A stretch of DNA of 60,924 nucleotides from Solidesulfovibrio fructosivorans JJ] (GTDB lineage Bacteria; Desulfobacterota; Desulfovibrionia; Desulfovibrionales; Desulfovibrionaceae). Positions 22,725 through 31,129 of the stretch are shown in pieces. Made by a program: the position numbers and the translations under genes. Location: contig NZ_AECZ01000023.1 in assembly GCF_000179555.1 (NCBI RefSeq), positions 1 through 60,924 on the forward strand. Reading direction: 5' to 3'. A model generated the notes under the pieces. That model saw only the letters and a program-made list of their open reading frames with translations, made no database searches and was not told where the DNA came from. How positions within the stretch are numbered: position 1 is the stretch's first letter; each line of letters starts with the position of its first letter.

Positions 22725-22890
22725 CCGGGGCGCTGCCCCGGTTCTGCCAGGGGCGCTGCCCTGGACCTGCCAGGGGCGCTGCCCTGGACCTGCCAGGGGC
22801 GCTGCCCTGGACCTGCCAGGGGCGCTGCCCCTGGACCTGCCAGGGGCGCCGCCCCTGGACCCCGCCCGGAGAGGCTCTGCCTCTCCGGGA
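22725..22890. repeat. Tandem array of hairpins, five copies of a 23/24-bp unit
   Basis: Five head-to-tail units lie at 22744-22766, 22767-22789, 22790-22812, 22813-22836 and 22837-22860. The consensus is CTGCCAGGGGCGCTGCCC followed by TGGAC. Each unit folds on itself (CCAGGGGC/GCCCTGG, loop GCT or GCC). A related hairpin precedes (22725-22731 with 22735-22741) and another follows (CCCGGAGAGG/CCTCTCCGGG, 22865-22890), giving seven in a row directly after the M48 stop codon. The last two units have an added C that lengthens the stem. No spacers, so it is not a CRISPR array. Confidence 0.9.
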
Positions 22891-22898
22891 CCTCTCCG

Positions 22899-23084
22899 CC
22901 GGGGGACTTGATGTCCCCCGGACCCCCTTTTACCGGGTTGGGATGGTGGGTGGAGGAGCGGGGAGACGGTGTTGGTTGGGTTGATCTTGTCGCCGCAATC
23001 GGCCCGGCGGCACGAGGCGCGTTGCGCCTCGACACCGGGTCGATTGCGGCGACAACCGCGCCAGCGGCGAAGCGCCGCATGGAA
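22899..23084 (+). repeat. Multi-hairpin repeat, copy A (second copy at 56739)
   Basis: In order: hairpin CCGGGGGAC-TTGAT-GTCCCCCGG (22899-22921); ACCCCCTTTTACCGGGTTGGG; a variable stretch; a long hairpin with perfect 15-bp outer arms (22987-23001 with 23041-23055) holding an inner 8-bp stem CGAGGCGC-GTT-GCGCCTCG (23013-23031 region); then GCGGCG-AAG-CGCCGC (23064-23078) and ATGGAAG. Copy B keeps the same parts. The minus strand can be read as MRRFAAGAVVAAI in both copies, but the frames diverge after that, so I do not call a gene. Confidence 0.88.
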
Positions 23085-23131
23085 GAAGATTACGGGTGAG
23101 TTGCGCGCTGTGCGTGACGGAGCGTTGATTC

Positions 23132-23668
23132 GTGGATGTACGGACTGTTGGGATCGTTGTCGGCCTGCTTGTCGCGGCCTATCTCGTTGGAAAGTTTTTT
23201 TGGTGGCGCAAGGGCGGAGAGAAGAGGGAGTATTATTCCCTGGATTTCGATTTCAGCGTCTTCAAGCGGAAAAAAGTCTTCACGCAAAACGAAAGCAAGT
23301 TTTTCGAGCAGCTTGAGAAGCTCGTGGGCAGGCGATACCATGTTTTGTCCATGGTGCGTCTGGCCGATGTCCTGCGCATCGACAATGACAAGGGCAATCT
23401 GAAATACGCCGATCGGGGCGCGTATTACGCGGCATTCAACCGGGTGTCGAAGATGCACCTGGACTTTGTCGTCATCACGCGGCCCGGCCACTATGTCGCC
23501 TGCATCATCGAGCTCGACGACAGCTCCCACGACGGCTATCCGCTGAAAGACCGGTTCAAGGACGAAGTGCTCCGGACCCTAGACCTGCCCATGGTGCGCA
23601 TCAAAGCCAAACCCGACGGTAACTACACCCCGGAATACATCCGGGAACACCTGCAAGGGCTCCTCTGA
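23132..23668 (+). CDS. Membrane-anchored DUF2726 nuclease-like protein
   Basis: The GTG start at 23132 follows GGAG by nine bases. The 178-residue protein has one N-terminal membrane helix (about 5-24) and then a DUF2726 domain: FTQNESKFFEQLEKLV, RYHVLSMVRLADVL, then LDFVVITRPGHYVACIIELDDSSH and KDEVLRTLDLPMVRIKA. The D-x(n)-ELD arrangement resembles the PD-(D/E)xK / Vsr-like nuclease core, and DUF2726 is usually placed in that fold. No catalytic lysine is obvious after ELD. Codon use looks less GC-extreme than in its neighbours and it lies right after two repeat arrays, which may mark a transferred piece. It precedes the cyclase gene by 14 bp. Confidence 0.75.
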   Translation: MDVRTVGIVVGLLVAAYLVGKFFWWRKGGEKREYYSLDFDFSVFKRKKVFTQNESKFFEQLEKLVGRRYHVLSMVRLADVLRIDNDKGNLKYADRGAYYAAFNRVSKMHLDFVVITRPGHYVACIIELDDSSHDGYPLKDRFKDEVLRTLDLPMVRIKAKPDGNYTPEYIREHLQGLL

Positions 23669-23682
23669 AAAGGAACACAGGC

Positions 23683-25866
23683 GTGCAACAGACGGTCTCC
23701 CCCGCGAAAGAGGGCGGTTCCGGCGGCGCGGCCGCCTATCGCAAGCGCATTCTCCACGGCGTCATGGCCGGGGTGGTGGGGCTCACGGCGGCTTGGCTGC
23801 TGTCCCTGACCGGCATCGTGACCTCGTTCGAGGCCCGCACCTTCGACTGGCGGGCCCGGCTGCTCGCGCCGCGCGACGGCGGCTCGGACGCGGTGCGCCT
23901 CATCCTCCTCGACCAGCCCAGCCTTGACTGGGCTGCCAAGGAAAACGGCCTGTCCTGGCCTTGGCCGCGTGAGGTCTACGGCGCGATTCTGGATTTCTGC
24001 CGGCGCGGCGGAGCCAAGGCCGTGGCCTTCGACGTGCTCTACACCGAACCCTCGACCTACGGCGTGGCCGACGACACGGCCTTTGCGGCGGCCGGCAAAA
24101 AGTTGGGCAATTTCGCGCTGCCCGTCTTTCTGGGGCGCGAAACGGGCAAGACGAACGTCTGGCCGGCCGATGTGCCGCCCGATCCCCTGGCCATAAAGGG
24201 CCTCAAGGCCTGGCTGGACAAGGTGCCGGTAAACGAAGCCCCGGTCTACCCCAAAGCCGCCTTTCCCGTGCCCGAAGTGGCGGCCGGGGCGAAAATCCTC
24301 GGCAACGTCAGCCAGGACCCGGAATTCGACGGCATCTACCGCCGCGTCAATCTCTTCGGCATCTTCGACGGCAAGGCCGTGCCCTCGCTGCCCCTTGCCG
24401 CCCGCATGCTGGTCGAGCCGAACCTCGATGCCGCCATCGCCGGCCATGCCCTGCGCCTGGGGCCGGTCACCGTGCCCCTCGACGACGCCGGCCGGGCCAT
24501 CCCCCGCTGGCGGCGCTCGTCGGATTTTCCGGCCGTGTCCGCGGCGGCGGTCATCCGCAGCGAGCTGACCCTGCTCGAAGGCGGCAAGCCGGCCCTCGAT
24601 CCGAATATCTTCAGGGGCCGCTACGTGCTCTTCGGCTTCTCCGCCCCGGGACTGCTCGACCTGCGCCCCTCGCCTGTGGCCGGCGTCACCTCGGGCGTGG
24701 AAATCCATGCCCAGACACTGCAAAGCCTGCTGACCGGCGATTTCCTGCGCGTCATCCCCCACTGGGCCGGCTGGTGGCTGGCCGGCGGCCTCGCCGTCGT
24801 CGCCGGACTGGCCGTGACCCTGACTACCGGGGCCATGGCCGGCGCGGGCGTCATCATCCTCTTCCTGCCCCTGCCGCTGCTCATCGCCCTGGCCGCCTAC
24901 GCCATGGGAAGCTGGCTGCCCCTGGCCCTACCGCAACTGGCCGTGGCCGGGTCTCTCGTCACCGCCGTGCTCATCGGCTACGCCACCGAAGGCCGCCAGA
25001 AACGCTTCATCAAATCCGCCTTCCGCCAATACCTGAGCCCAGACGTCATCGAAGCGCTCATCGCCCACCCCGAGCGCATGAGCCTCGGCGGCGAGCTGCG
25101 TGAACTGACCATCTTCTTTTCCGACCTCCAGGGATTCACCGGCATCTCCGAAGGCATGACGCCCCAGGAGCTGACCGCGCTCTTGAACAAGTACCTCACC
25201 GCCATGACCGACATCATCCTGGAGGAAGGCGGCACCGTGGACAAATACGAAGGCGACGCCATCATCGCCTTCTGGAACGCGCCCCTCGACCAGCCGGACC
25301 ACGCCGCCCGGGCCGTGCGCGCGGCCCTACGCTGCCAGGACAAACTGACCGAACTGCGCCCCGCCTTCCGCGAACGCTCGGGCCACGACCTGCACATGCG
25401 CGTCGGCCTCAACACCGGCCAGGCCGTCGTCGGCAACATGGGGTCGGATTCCCGCTTCGACTACACCATGCTCGGCGACGCCGTGAACCTCGCCTCGCGC
25501 CTCGAAGGCATCAACAAACAGTTCGGCACCTACACCATGATCTCCAAAGCCACCCGCGACGCAGCCGGCGACGCCTTCGCCAGCCGCCGCCTCGGCCGCG
25601 TGGCCGTGGTCGGCCGCGCCGAACCCGTGGACGTCTACGAACCGCTCTGGCCCGCCGCCGCCGCTTCCCTCGCCGCTACCCACGACGCCTACGCGGCAGC
25701 CCTGGCCGCGTTTATCGCCGGCGACTTCCAGGCCGCCCTGGCCGGCTTTACCGCCTTGGCCGCCGCCGACCCCGCCGCCGCTTCGTACGTGAAGCGTTGC
25801 GAGGCGCTCATCGCTTCCCCGCCGGCGGGGGAATGGAATGGCGTCTTGGTGATGACGTCGAAGTAG
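23683..25866 (+). CDS. CHASE2-domain adenylate/guanylate cyclase, class III
   Basis: The 727-residue membrane protein starts at GTG 23683 after AAAAGGA. It has a membrane helix near 24-45, a large periplasmic CHASE2 sensor (about 46-355; DQPSLDWAAKENGLSWPWPRE and GAKAVAFDVLYTEPS are typical), three more helices (about 360-435), and a cytosolic class III cyclase domain from about 470. Metal ligands are Asp481 (FFSDLQGFT) and Asp525 (KYEGDAIIAFW); MGDSR-type ends read NMGSDSRFDYTMLGDAVNLASR (split as GSDSRFDYT and LGDAVNLASR). It should make cAMP in answer to an outside signal. The C-terminal tail of about 90 residues is Ala-rich with a TPR-like look. CHASE2 cyclases are common in this group. 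Confidence 0.92.
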   Translation: MQQTVSPAKEGGSGGAAAYRKRILHGVMAGVVGLTAAWLLSLTGIVTSFEARTFDWRARLLAPRDGGSDAVRLILLDQPSLDWAAKENGLSWPWPREVYGAILDFCRRGGAKAVAFDVLYTEPSTYGVADDTAFAAAGKKLGNFALPVFLGRETGKTNVWPADVPPDPLAIKGLKAWLDKVPVNEAPVYPKAAFPVPEVAAGAKILGNVSQDPEFDGIYRRVNLFGIFDGKAVPSLPLAARMLVEPNLDAAIAGHALRLGPVTVPLDDAGRAIPRWRRSSDFPAVSAAAVIRSELTLLEGGKPALDPNIFRGRYVLFGFSAPGLLDLRPSPVAGVTSGVEIHAQTLQSLLTGDFLRVIPHWAGWWLAGGLAVVAGLAVTLTTGAMAGAGVIILFLPLPLLIALAAYAMGSWLPLALPQLAVAGSLVTAVLIGYATEGRQKRFIKSAFRQYLSPDVIEALIAHPERMSLGGELRELTIFFSDLQGFTGISEGMTPQELTALLNKYLTAMTDIILEEGGTVDKYEGDAIIAFWNAPLDQPDHAARAVRAALRCQDKLTELRPAFRERSGHDLHMRVGLNTGQAVVGNMGSDSRFDYTMLGDAVNLASRLEGINKQFGTYTMISKATRDAAGDAFASRRLGRVAVVGRAEPVDVYEPLWPAAAASLAATHDAYAAALAAFIAGDFQAALAGFTALAAADPAAASYVKRCEALIASPPAGEWNGVLVMTSK

Positions 25867-25870
25867 GGCG

Positions 25871-25945
25871 GCCAGGGGCTCCGCCCCTGGCCCCCGCCGG
25901 GGGGCCCGTGGCCTCCCGGCGGGGGCGCGGGGGCAGAGCCCCCGC
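25871..25945. terminator. Three consecutive hairpins between convergent genes
   Basis: GCCAGGGGC-TCC-GCCCCTGGC style arms at 25871-25879/25883-25891, then CCCGCCGGG/CCCGGCGGG at 25893-25901/25915-25923, then GCGGGGGC-AGA-GCCCCCGC at 25927-25945. They start five bases after the cyclase stop codon and end 24 bp before the stop of the minus-strand esterase-like gene, so they can end transcription from both sides. The first hairpin echoes the tandem units at 22744. Confidence 0.7.
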
Positions 25946-25968
25946 TTGCTTGCTCGCGTGCCGCCTGC

Positions 25969-27354
25969 CTACCGCACGGCCTCGGGCAGGGTGAGGACCC
26001 AGAGTTCGGTCTTGTCGGTGGTGGGGGTGATGGCGAAGGTGGTGGGGACGGGTTTGCCGTCGTGGGACAGCTGGCCGCCCGGGGCGAGCTGGTAGTCGCC
26101 GGGCTTTTTGACGGGCTTGCCGTCTTTGGCGGCGACGGGGTTCTTCGGCTTGATGGTCATGCCGAAGTCGTTGTCGGAGGTGAGGATGAGGGTCTTGTGG
26201 TCCGGGGCGATGGACAGGCCTTCGGCTTTTTCGGCGCTCCAGCCCAGGGCGCGCAGGTCGGCGACCTTGGTTTTTTTGGCCAGTTTGACGCCGAGTTTTT
26301 CCAGTTCGGCCGGGTCGGAGACGGTTTCGAGGGGCTTGCCGTCGGGGGCGGTTTTGCCGGTCAGGTCCGTGGCCTGGGAGAGGTCGATGGCGTAGAGGAT
26401 GTTGCGCATTTTTTTATCCGCGCCTTTGCCTTGTTCCACGGTGAGGAGTTTGGTCGGCGAGACGGCGGTCAGGTCGCCGAGTTTGGCGTCGGCGTTTTTC
26501 TTGTAGGCTTCGGTGTCCAGGGGATAGCCGAACATGCGGGTCTTGCCGGTTGCCGGGTCGAGTTCCACGATGCGGATGAAGGGGGCTTTGGAGGCTTTGA
26601 CCTTGCCGTCGACGTCGAGGATCGACTGCACGGCGGCGAAGACCTTGCCGTCCTTGGTCACGGCCACGCCTTCGAAGCCCCGGTTGGGCTGCCGTTTGGC
26701 CACGATTTCGGGCAATCCCTGGCCGGGGCCGTATTTCTTGATGATTTTCCCGGTGGCGGCGTCGACGTTGACCAGAAAAGGGCCGTATTCGTCGCACAGC
26801 CACAGGCTGCCGTTCGGGGCCACGGCGATGCCTTCGGTATCGAGGCCATTGACGTCCGTGGGCAGCACGGACAGGTCGGCGGCCAGCGGCGTTTCGCCGG
26901 TGCTGCCCACGGCGCCCTTGGGCAGGGGGCGGCCGGAGATGGGCTTGCCGGCGGCGGTCAGAAGCGGCGTGATGGCGAGGACTTCCACCTTGCCGTCCTT
27001 GACGCGCAGCTTGGCCAGGGACGGGGTGTAGTTGGGAGCGGGGAAGATTTTCGCCGGTTCGGGCTTGGCTCCGGGGCTGGGGACGTAGTCGGGCGCGTCG
27101 GCGTTGGGACCGCGATCGCCCACGGCGTAGAGCACGATGGAGCCGTCGGCGTCCTTGCCGGCGAAGACCACGCCGGAACCGAGGCCCAGGGGGAAACCGT
27201 CGGGGAAGGCCTTGGCCAGGCTGGCCGGGGCCGGGATGTTGGTCGATTTGGGGGCTTCGACCGTGTATTTCTGCACGGTCGGGGCCTGGGCGGCCAGGGC
27301 GCTGGTGGCGGTCAGCATCGCGGCCAGGGCGATGGCGAGGGGACGTGCGGGCAT
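25969..27354 (-). CDS. Exported esterase-like activity of phytase family protein
   Basis: The 461-residue protein starts at 27354 behind GGAG and has a cleavable signal peptide (to about residue 21, ATSALAAQ). The mature part has the beta-propeller-like features of the esterase-like phytase family: GSGVVFAGKDADGSIVLYAVGDRGPN, GLDTEGIAVAPNGSLWLCDEYGPF (cut here as GLDTEGIAV and LWLCDEYGPF), NRGFEGVAV and KAEGLSIAPDHKTLILTSDND (as KAEGLSIAPD and LILTSDND). These D/E-rich loops are the usual metal-binding, phosphate-ester-related sites of the family. It probably acts in the periplasm on a phosphate ester, but the substrate is unknown. It stands alone, 75 bp after the membrane-protein gene, which is read in the same direction. 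Confidence 0.82.
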   Translation of the reverse strand: MPARPLAIALAAMLTATSALAAQAPTVQKYTVEAPKSTNIPAPASLAKAFPDGFPLGLGSGVVFAGKDADGSIVLYAVGDRGPNADAPDYVPSPGAKPEPAKIFPAPNYTPSLAKLRVKDGKVEVLAITPLLTAAGKPISGRPLPKGAVGSTGETPLAADLSVLPTDVNGLDTEGIAVAPNGSLWLCDEYGPFLVNVDAATGKIIKKYGPGQGLPEIVAKRQPNRGFEGVAVTKDGKVFAAVQSILDVDGKVKASKAPFIRIVELDPATGKTRMFGYPLDTEAYKKNADAKLGDLTAVSPTKLLTVEQGKGADKKMRNILYAIDLSQATDLTGKTAPDGKPLETVSDPAELEKLGVKLAKKTKVADLRALGWSAEKAEGLSIAPDHKTLILTSDNDFGMTIKPKNPVAAKDGKPVKKPGDYQLAPGGQLSHDGKPVPTTFAITPTTDKTELWVLTLPEAVR

Positions 27355-27429
27355 GGGAAACTCCTTACTTTTTCGCAAGGAGTAGCCAACGAATGTGACG
27401 CTTGGGCGAACGGAGACGTCACGCGAATT

Positions 27430-28386
27430 TCACGGAAGCGGCACCGGGGCCGTGAAAACGGCCGGGAAAAAGATGCTCGTCAGTCCGGCGAAAAGGCCGG
27501 TGAGGGCCATGAGGGTGGTCAGGAAGGCCGCGACCAGCATGAGCTTGTGGCGCAGGGCGTTTTCCTGGGGCATGACCACGCCGAGGCACAGCAGCGTGAG
27601 CAGCGTGCCGGTGCCGTAGAGGGCCACGGCGATGGTCAGGCGGCGGGACAGTTCGCCGACCAGGGGCAAAAAGCCGGCCAGCAGCCAGCCCATGGCGGCC
27701 AGGACGGCGATCTGGCCCAAGAAGCCGATGCGGGCCGTCAGGCGCAGGGTGAAGTTGTAGTAATCGCGGCCGAAATCGTCCTTGTCGCGCCGCCAGACCA
27801 GCCAGGCTCCGGTGAAGATGCCGGCCAGGGATATCGACAGGGTGATGCCGAGGGCAAGGAGTCGCCAGAACAGGGACCCGGCCGGAGGCAGCAGGAATTC
27901 GGGGCCGGTCGGGGCGGGCAGGGCGAGGCTTAGGGGGCGCAGGGTGGCCAGGCCGGTGTAAAAGGCGATCCACAGAAGCACCGTGGCCGCGAGGCCGATG
28001 ACGGCGTGCAGGACTTTTTGGTTTTTGAGGCGCTGCCACAGGCCCCGGTAGGCCAGAAAAGCGGCCGCGCCGAGGATGACGGGGCCGGCCACGGCGGCCA
28101 GGGGCAGGGGAATGCCGCAGACGTAGGGGGCTTTTTCCGGCAGGAGAAACCACAGCGCGGCCAGGGCGGCGCACAGGACCACAAAGACCCACAGTCCGCC
28201 GAGCAGGGCAAAGGTGGAGGACTGTTGTCCGAACTTGTTGATGAATATCTTCAGCCGCTTGGCTTTGTGCAGGCCCGTCAGGGAGGTGATGGCCGGCACG
28301 GAGGCGGCGGCCAGGGCCAGTCCCAGATGCATGGCCAAAAGGAGCATGACCGCCCAGAAGATTGCGATGGGAATGGCCTCGGTCAT
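27430..28386 (-). CDS. Polytopic membrane protein with eight predicted helices, function unknown
   Basis: The start at 28386 (MTEAIPIAIF) follows GGAG at ten bases; the frame extends upstream without membrane character. Hydrophobic segments are near 4-28, 56-82, 94-115, 122-146, 171-197, 218-243, 253-274 and 285-308 in 318 residues. Charged loops include HKAKRLKIFINKFGQQSS and WRRDKDDFGRDYYNFTLRL. His20 and His124 lie inside helices and could in principle bind haem, but no Cys-rich or quinone motif is seen. I do not recognise the family. It is divergent from the CpoB-like gene (234 bp between). Confidence 0.72.
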   Translation of the reverse strand: MTEAIPIAIFWAVMLLLAMHLGLALAAASVPAITSLTGLHKAKRLKIFINKFGQQSSTFALLGGLWVFVVLCAALAALWFLLPEKAPYVCGIPLPLAAVAGPVILGAAAFLAYRGLWQRLKNQKVLHAVIGLAATVLLWIAFYTGLATLRPLSLALPAPTGPEFLLPPAGSLFWRLLALGITLSISLAGIFTGAWLVWRRDKDDFGRDYYNFTLRLTARIGFLGQIAVLAAMGWLLAGFLPLVGELSRRLTIAVALYGTGTLLTLLCLGVVMPQENALRHKLMLVAAFLTTLMALTGLFAGLTSIFFPAVFTAPVPLP

Positions 28387-28620
28387 GAGGAGCGTTCTCC
28401 TTTGTGGAGTCGGGGTTGGCGCGGGGATGGCGCAAAGCGGACATGACGCCGTGAAACGCCACGCCTTGCCGTCGGCTTTTGCCCTAAATTCCTTTCGGAT
28501 GCAACAAACGGACGCGCAGCGTGGGCAATGTCGCAAAATCGGCTTGCGCAACGCGCCCCCCTGACGTAGTTTCTGGCGGAACTTGAATGGGTTGCCAATC
28601 TTTTACCCCTGCATTGCGTC

Positions 28621-29862
28621 ATGAGCGGAAAGCGACTTGTTACGACGGCCTCGGCCATATGTCTCTCCTGTTTGCTCGGTGCATGTGGGCCGGGCAACAC
28701 GTTGCCCGTGGGCAAAGGCAGTGATGCCTTCCGGCTCAAGGCCGTGGAGTCCTCCCTGGAGAAAGCCGAGGCGACGCTCAAGGAATTGGAAACGCGCCAG
28801 ACCAAAAACGACGGACAATTGGCCGCGTTGGAAAAGCGGGTCGGCGAGATTCAGGCCGCGCTCCACGCACAGGGGGTGAAAACCCCGGAGGCGGCCATTC
28901 CCCAGGGCAGCGCCCTGGGCATGGGTTTCGTCAATCCCGGGGCCGCGCCCGAGTCTCCCCAACCCGGAGAAAAGGCCGGAGTTCCCGCGACGCCGCCCGC
29001 ACCGGGGCCGTCGGCCCGGTCCGAGCGCCCCCAGACCCTTGGCGGGGAGGGCATTCCCATGCCGCCTCTTGGCAGTGTGCCGCCGTCCAAGATCCAGTCC
29101 ACACCGCGCCCGGCCACGCCCCCCAAGGGGCGTCGCGGCTATGGCCGGGTGGGACAGCCCGAAATACCGACCACGCCCGAGGCCGCCATCGCCGCCGACA
29201 AGGCCGCCACAGCGGCCACGCCTCCCGTCACCCCGCCGTTGCCCGTAACGCCAGCGGAGAAAAGGCCGGCCGCGGCGACCGCGCAACCGCCCCAAACGCC
29301 GCCTGTCGCCGGTCCGGCCGCCACACCTGCCGCGCCGCCGGCCACCGCCACGGCAGCGCCCGCTCCCACGGAGCCTGCCGCGCCGCCGGTTTCGCCCGTG
29401 CCCGCGGCCACCCCGGAGCCGTCCCCCAAACCGGTCCCCGCCGGCGGCGGATCGGGACCGGGCGGCTATGCCGAGACGGCTTCCCCGGCCGAAAAGGCCG
29501 CCTACAACAGAGCCTTGCAACTGGCCATAAACGGCAACGCCGGCGCGGCCAAGGCGGCCTTCGAGCAGTTTCTGGCCGCCAATCCCAAAAGCCCGCTGGC
29601 CCCCAACGCCCTCTACTGGGTGGGCGAGGGAGCTTTTTCCTCCGGCGACTACAAGACCGCCATCGGCGACTTCGAGAAAGTGGCCAAGGGCTGGCCCGGG
29701 CACAGCAAGGCCGCCGACGCCCTGTACAAGATGGCCATGGCCCAGGAGAAGACCGGGGACACGGCCGAGGCCAGGGCCTCGTACGAGCGCTATCTCAAGG
29801 ATTACCCCAACGCGGAACTGGCCGGCCTCGTGCGCCAGAAACTCCAGACACTGCCCAAATGA
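28621..29862 (+). CDS. CpoB/YbgF-like TPR lipoprotein with long Pro/Ala linker
   Basis: The 413-residue protein has a lipobox LLGAC at about 18-22, a coiled coil (about 38-85, AVESSLEKAEATLKELETRQ), a very long Pro/Ala/Thr-rich linker (about 90-285), and three C-terminal TPR repeats (about 290-410: YNRALQLAINGNAGAAKAAF, NALYWVGEGAFSSGDYKTAI, ALYKMAMAQEKTGDTAEARA). Coiled coil plus TPR is the CpoB design; CpoB links outer-membrane constriction by Tol-Pal with wall synthesis. No tol or pal gene is beside it. The linker is much longer than in E. coli CpoB and could span the periplasm. It overlaps dprA by four bases. Confidence 0.8.
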   Translation: MSGKRLVTTASAICLSCLLGACGPGNTLPVGKGSDAFRLKAVESSLEKAEATLKELETRQTKNDGQLAALEKRVGEIQAALHAQGVKTPEAAIPQGSALGMGFVNPGAAPESPQPGEKAGVPATPPAPGPSARSERPQTLGGEGIPMPPLGSVPPSKIQSTPRPATPPKGRRGYGRVGQPEIPTTPEAAIAADKAATAATPPVTPPLPVTPAEKRPAAATAQPPQTPPVAGPAATPAAPPATATAAPAPTEPAAPPVSPVPAATPEPSPKPVPAGGGSGPGGYAETASPAEKAAYNRALQLAINGNAGAAKAAFEQFLAANPKSPLAPNALYWVGEGAFSSGDYKTAIGDFEKVAKGWPGHSKAADALYKMAMAQEKTGDTAEARASYERYLKDYPNAELAGLVRQKLQTLPK

Positions 29863-31121
29863 CCGACGAGCAGGCCGCGCCCGAAGCCGCCTGGACGGGC
29901 GATGCCGCGTTCGTCGCCGAACTCGAGGCCTGCCTGCGCCTGCGCCGCGCTCCCGGCATCGGCCCCCGGACCTGGAAGCGCATTTTCGACCGGTACGATT
30001 CGGCCGTCGACGCCGTGGCCGACGCGCGCGCCTTCGGTCCACGGGGGCTTTGCGACGACGCGGTCGCGGCCGGGCTCGCCCGGGGCGTCTCCACCGAGGC
30101 CGCTAAGCGGGAGATCGAAGCCGCCGCCGCCAAGGGCCTTCTGCCTCTGCCGTATTTCCATCCCGCCTACCCGGCGCGGCTGCGCGACCTGCCCGATCCG
30201 CCCGTGGCCCTCTACGTCGTCGGCGACGCGCGGCTTCTTTGCGCCCCCTGCGTGGCCATGGTCGGGGCCAGGCAGTGTTCGCGCTACGGCTTCGCCGCCG
30301 CCCACGACATCGCGGCCGGGCTTGCCGCCAGCGGCATCACCGTGGTGTCCGGGCTCGCCTACGGCATCGACCGCCAGGCCCATCTCGGCGGACTGACCGG
30401 TCCCGGGCGCTCCGTCGCCGTGTGCGGCACCGGGCTCGACCTGGTCTATCCCGACGCCAACCTCGACGTCTGGCGCGCGCTCGCGGCCGAAGGGGCCATC
30501 ATCAGCGAATTTCCCCCGGGCACGCCGCCCCAGTCCCAGAATTTCCCCATTCGCAACCGCATCATCGCCGGGCTGTCGCTCGGGGTCATGGTGGTGGAAG
30601 CGGCGGCCCGTTCGGGCAGCCTCATCACCGCCCGGCTGGCCCTGGACCAGGGCCGCGAGGTGTTCGCCCTGCCCGGACCGGTCAACCTGCCCACCTATGC
30701 CGGCTGTCACGCCCTGCTCGCCCAGGGGGCCAGGCTCGTGCAGACGGCCGAGGACATCGTAACCGCCCTGGCCAGGGAACTGGCCGCCTTCGTGGACATG
30801 CCGCGTCCCGCGCCGCCCGTCGCCCCGAAACGCGCTCCCGCCGCTTCCAAGCGCGCCCCCGCGTCGTCCAACAAACCGTCCGTACCGCCCGCGCCGCCCG
30901 TCGCCCCTTGCGCCCCCGTTGCCCCGCCGTCGGATCTTTCGCCGCTCGAGGCCGCGATCGTCGGGCTTCTGGCCGACGGCAGCAAGCGCCACATCGACGC
31001 CCTGGCCCGGACCCTCGATGCCGCTTCCGGCGCGCTGAGCCAGGCCCTGGTGCTGCTCGAGATGAAGGGTCTTGTGCGGAAATGGCCGGGCATGTACTAC
31101 ACCCGGGAAGTGGAAGGGTAA
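29859..31121 (+). CDS. dprA: DNA-processing protein DprA
   Basis: The 420-residue protein loads RecA on incoming single-stranded DNA in transformation. Domains are an N-terminal helical SAM-like part (about 20-95), the DprA Rossmann core (about 100-310: FHPAYPARLRDLPDPPVALY, VAMVGARQCSRYG, VSGLAYGIDRQAH, ISEFPPGTPPQSQNFPIRNR, ITARLALDQGREVFALPG; all ungapped pieces of 20 or less), a Pro/Ala linker (about 315-355), and a C-terminal winged-helix DprA-WH domain (about 360-415, SPLEAAIVGLLADGSKRHID). The start overlaps the CpoB-like gene by ATGA. DprA is often present in bacteria not known to be transformable, and no com genes are in the window. Confidence 0.95.
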   Translation: MTDEQAAPEAAWTGDAAFVAELEACLRLRRAPGIGPRTWKRIFDRYDSAVDAVADARAFGPRGLCDDAVAAGLARGVSTEAAKREIEAAAAKGLLPLPYFHPAYPARLRDLPDPPVALYVVGDARLLCAPCVAMVGARQCSRYGFAAAHDIAAGLAASGITVVSGLAYGIDRQAHLGGLTGPGRSVAVCGTGLDLVYPDANLDVWRALAAEGAIISEFPPGTPPQSQNFPIRNRIIAGLSLGVMVVEAAARSGSLITARLALDQGREVFALPGPVNLPTYAGCHALLAQGARLVQTAEDIVTALARELAAFVDMPRPAPPVAPKRAPAASKRAPASSNKPSVPPAPPVAPCAPVAPPSDLSPLEAAIVGLLADGSKRHIDALARTLDAASGALSQALVLLEMKGLVRKWPGMYYTREVEG

Positions 31122-31129
31122 CGCGACCC

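Noticed and set aside
22744-22860. Tandem repeat considered as a CRISPR array
   Set aside because: Units follow each other without spacers and are 23/24 bp palindromes; no cas genes are in the window.
23005-23080. Minus-strand ORFs starting MRRFAAGAVVAAI in both multi-hairpin repeats considered as a small gene family
   Set aside because: After the first 13 residues the two reading frames diverge through an indel and the DNA structure, not the frame, is conserved; no ribosome site precedes them.
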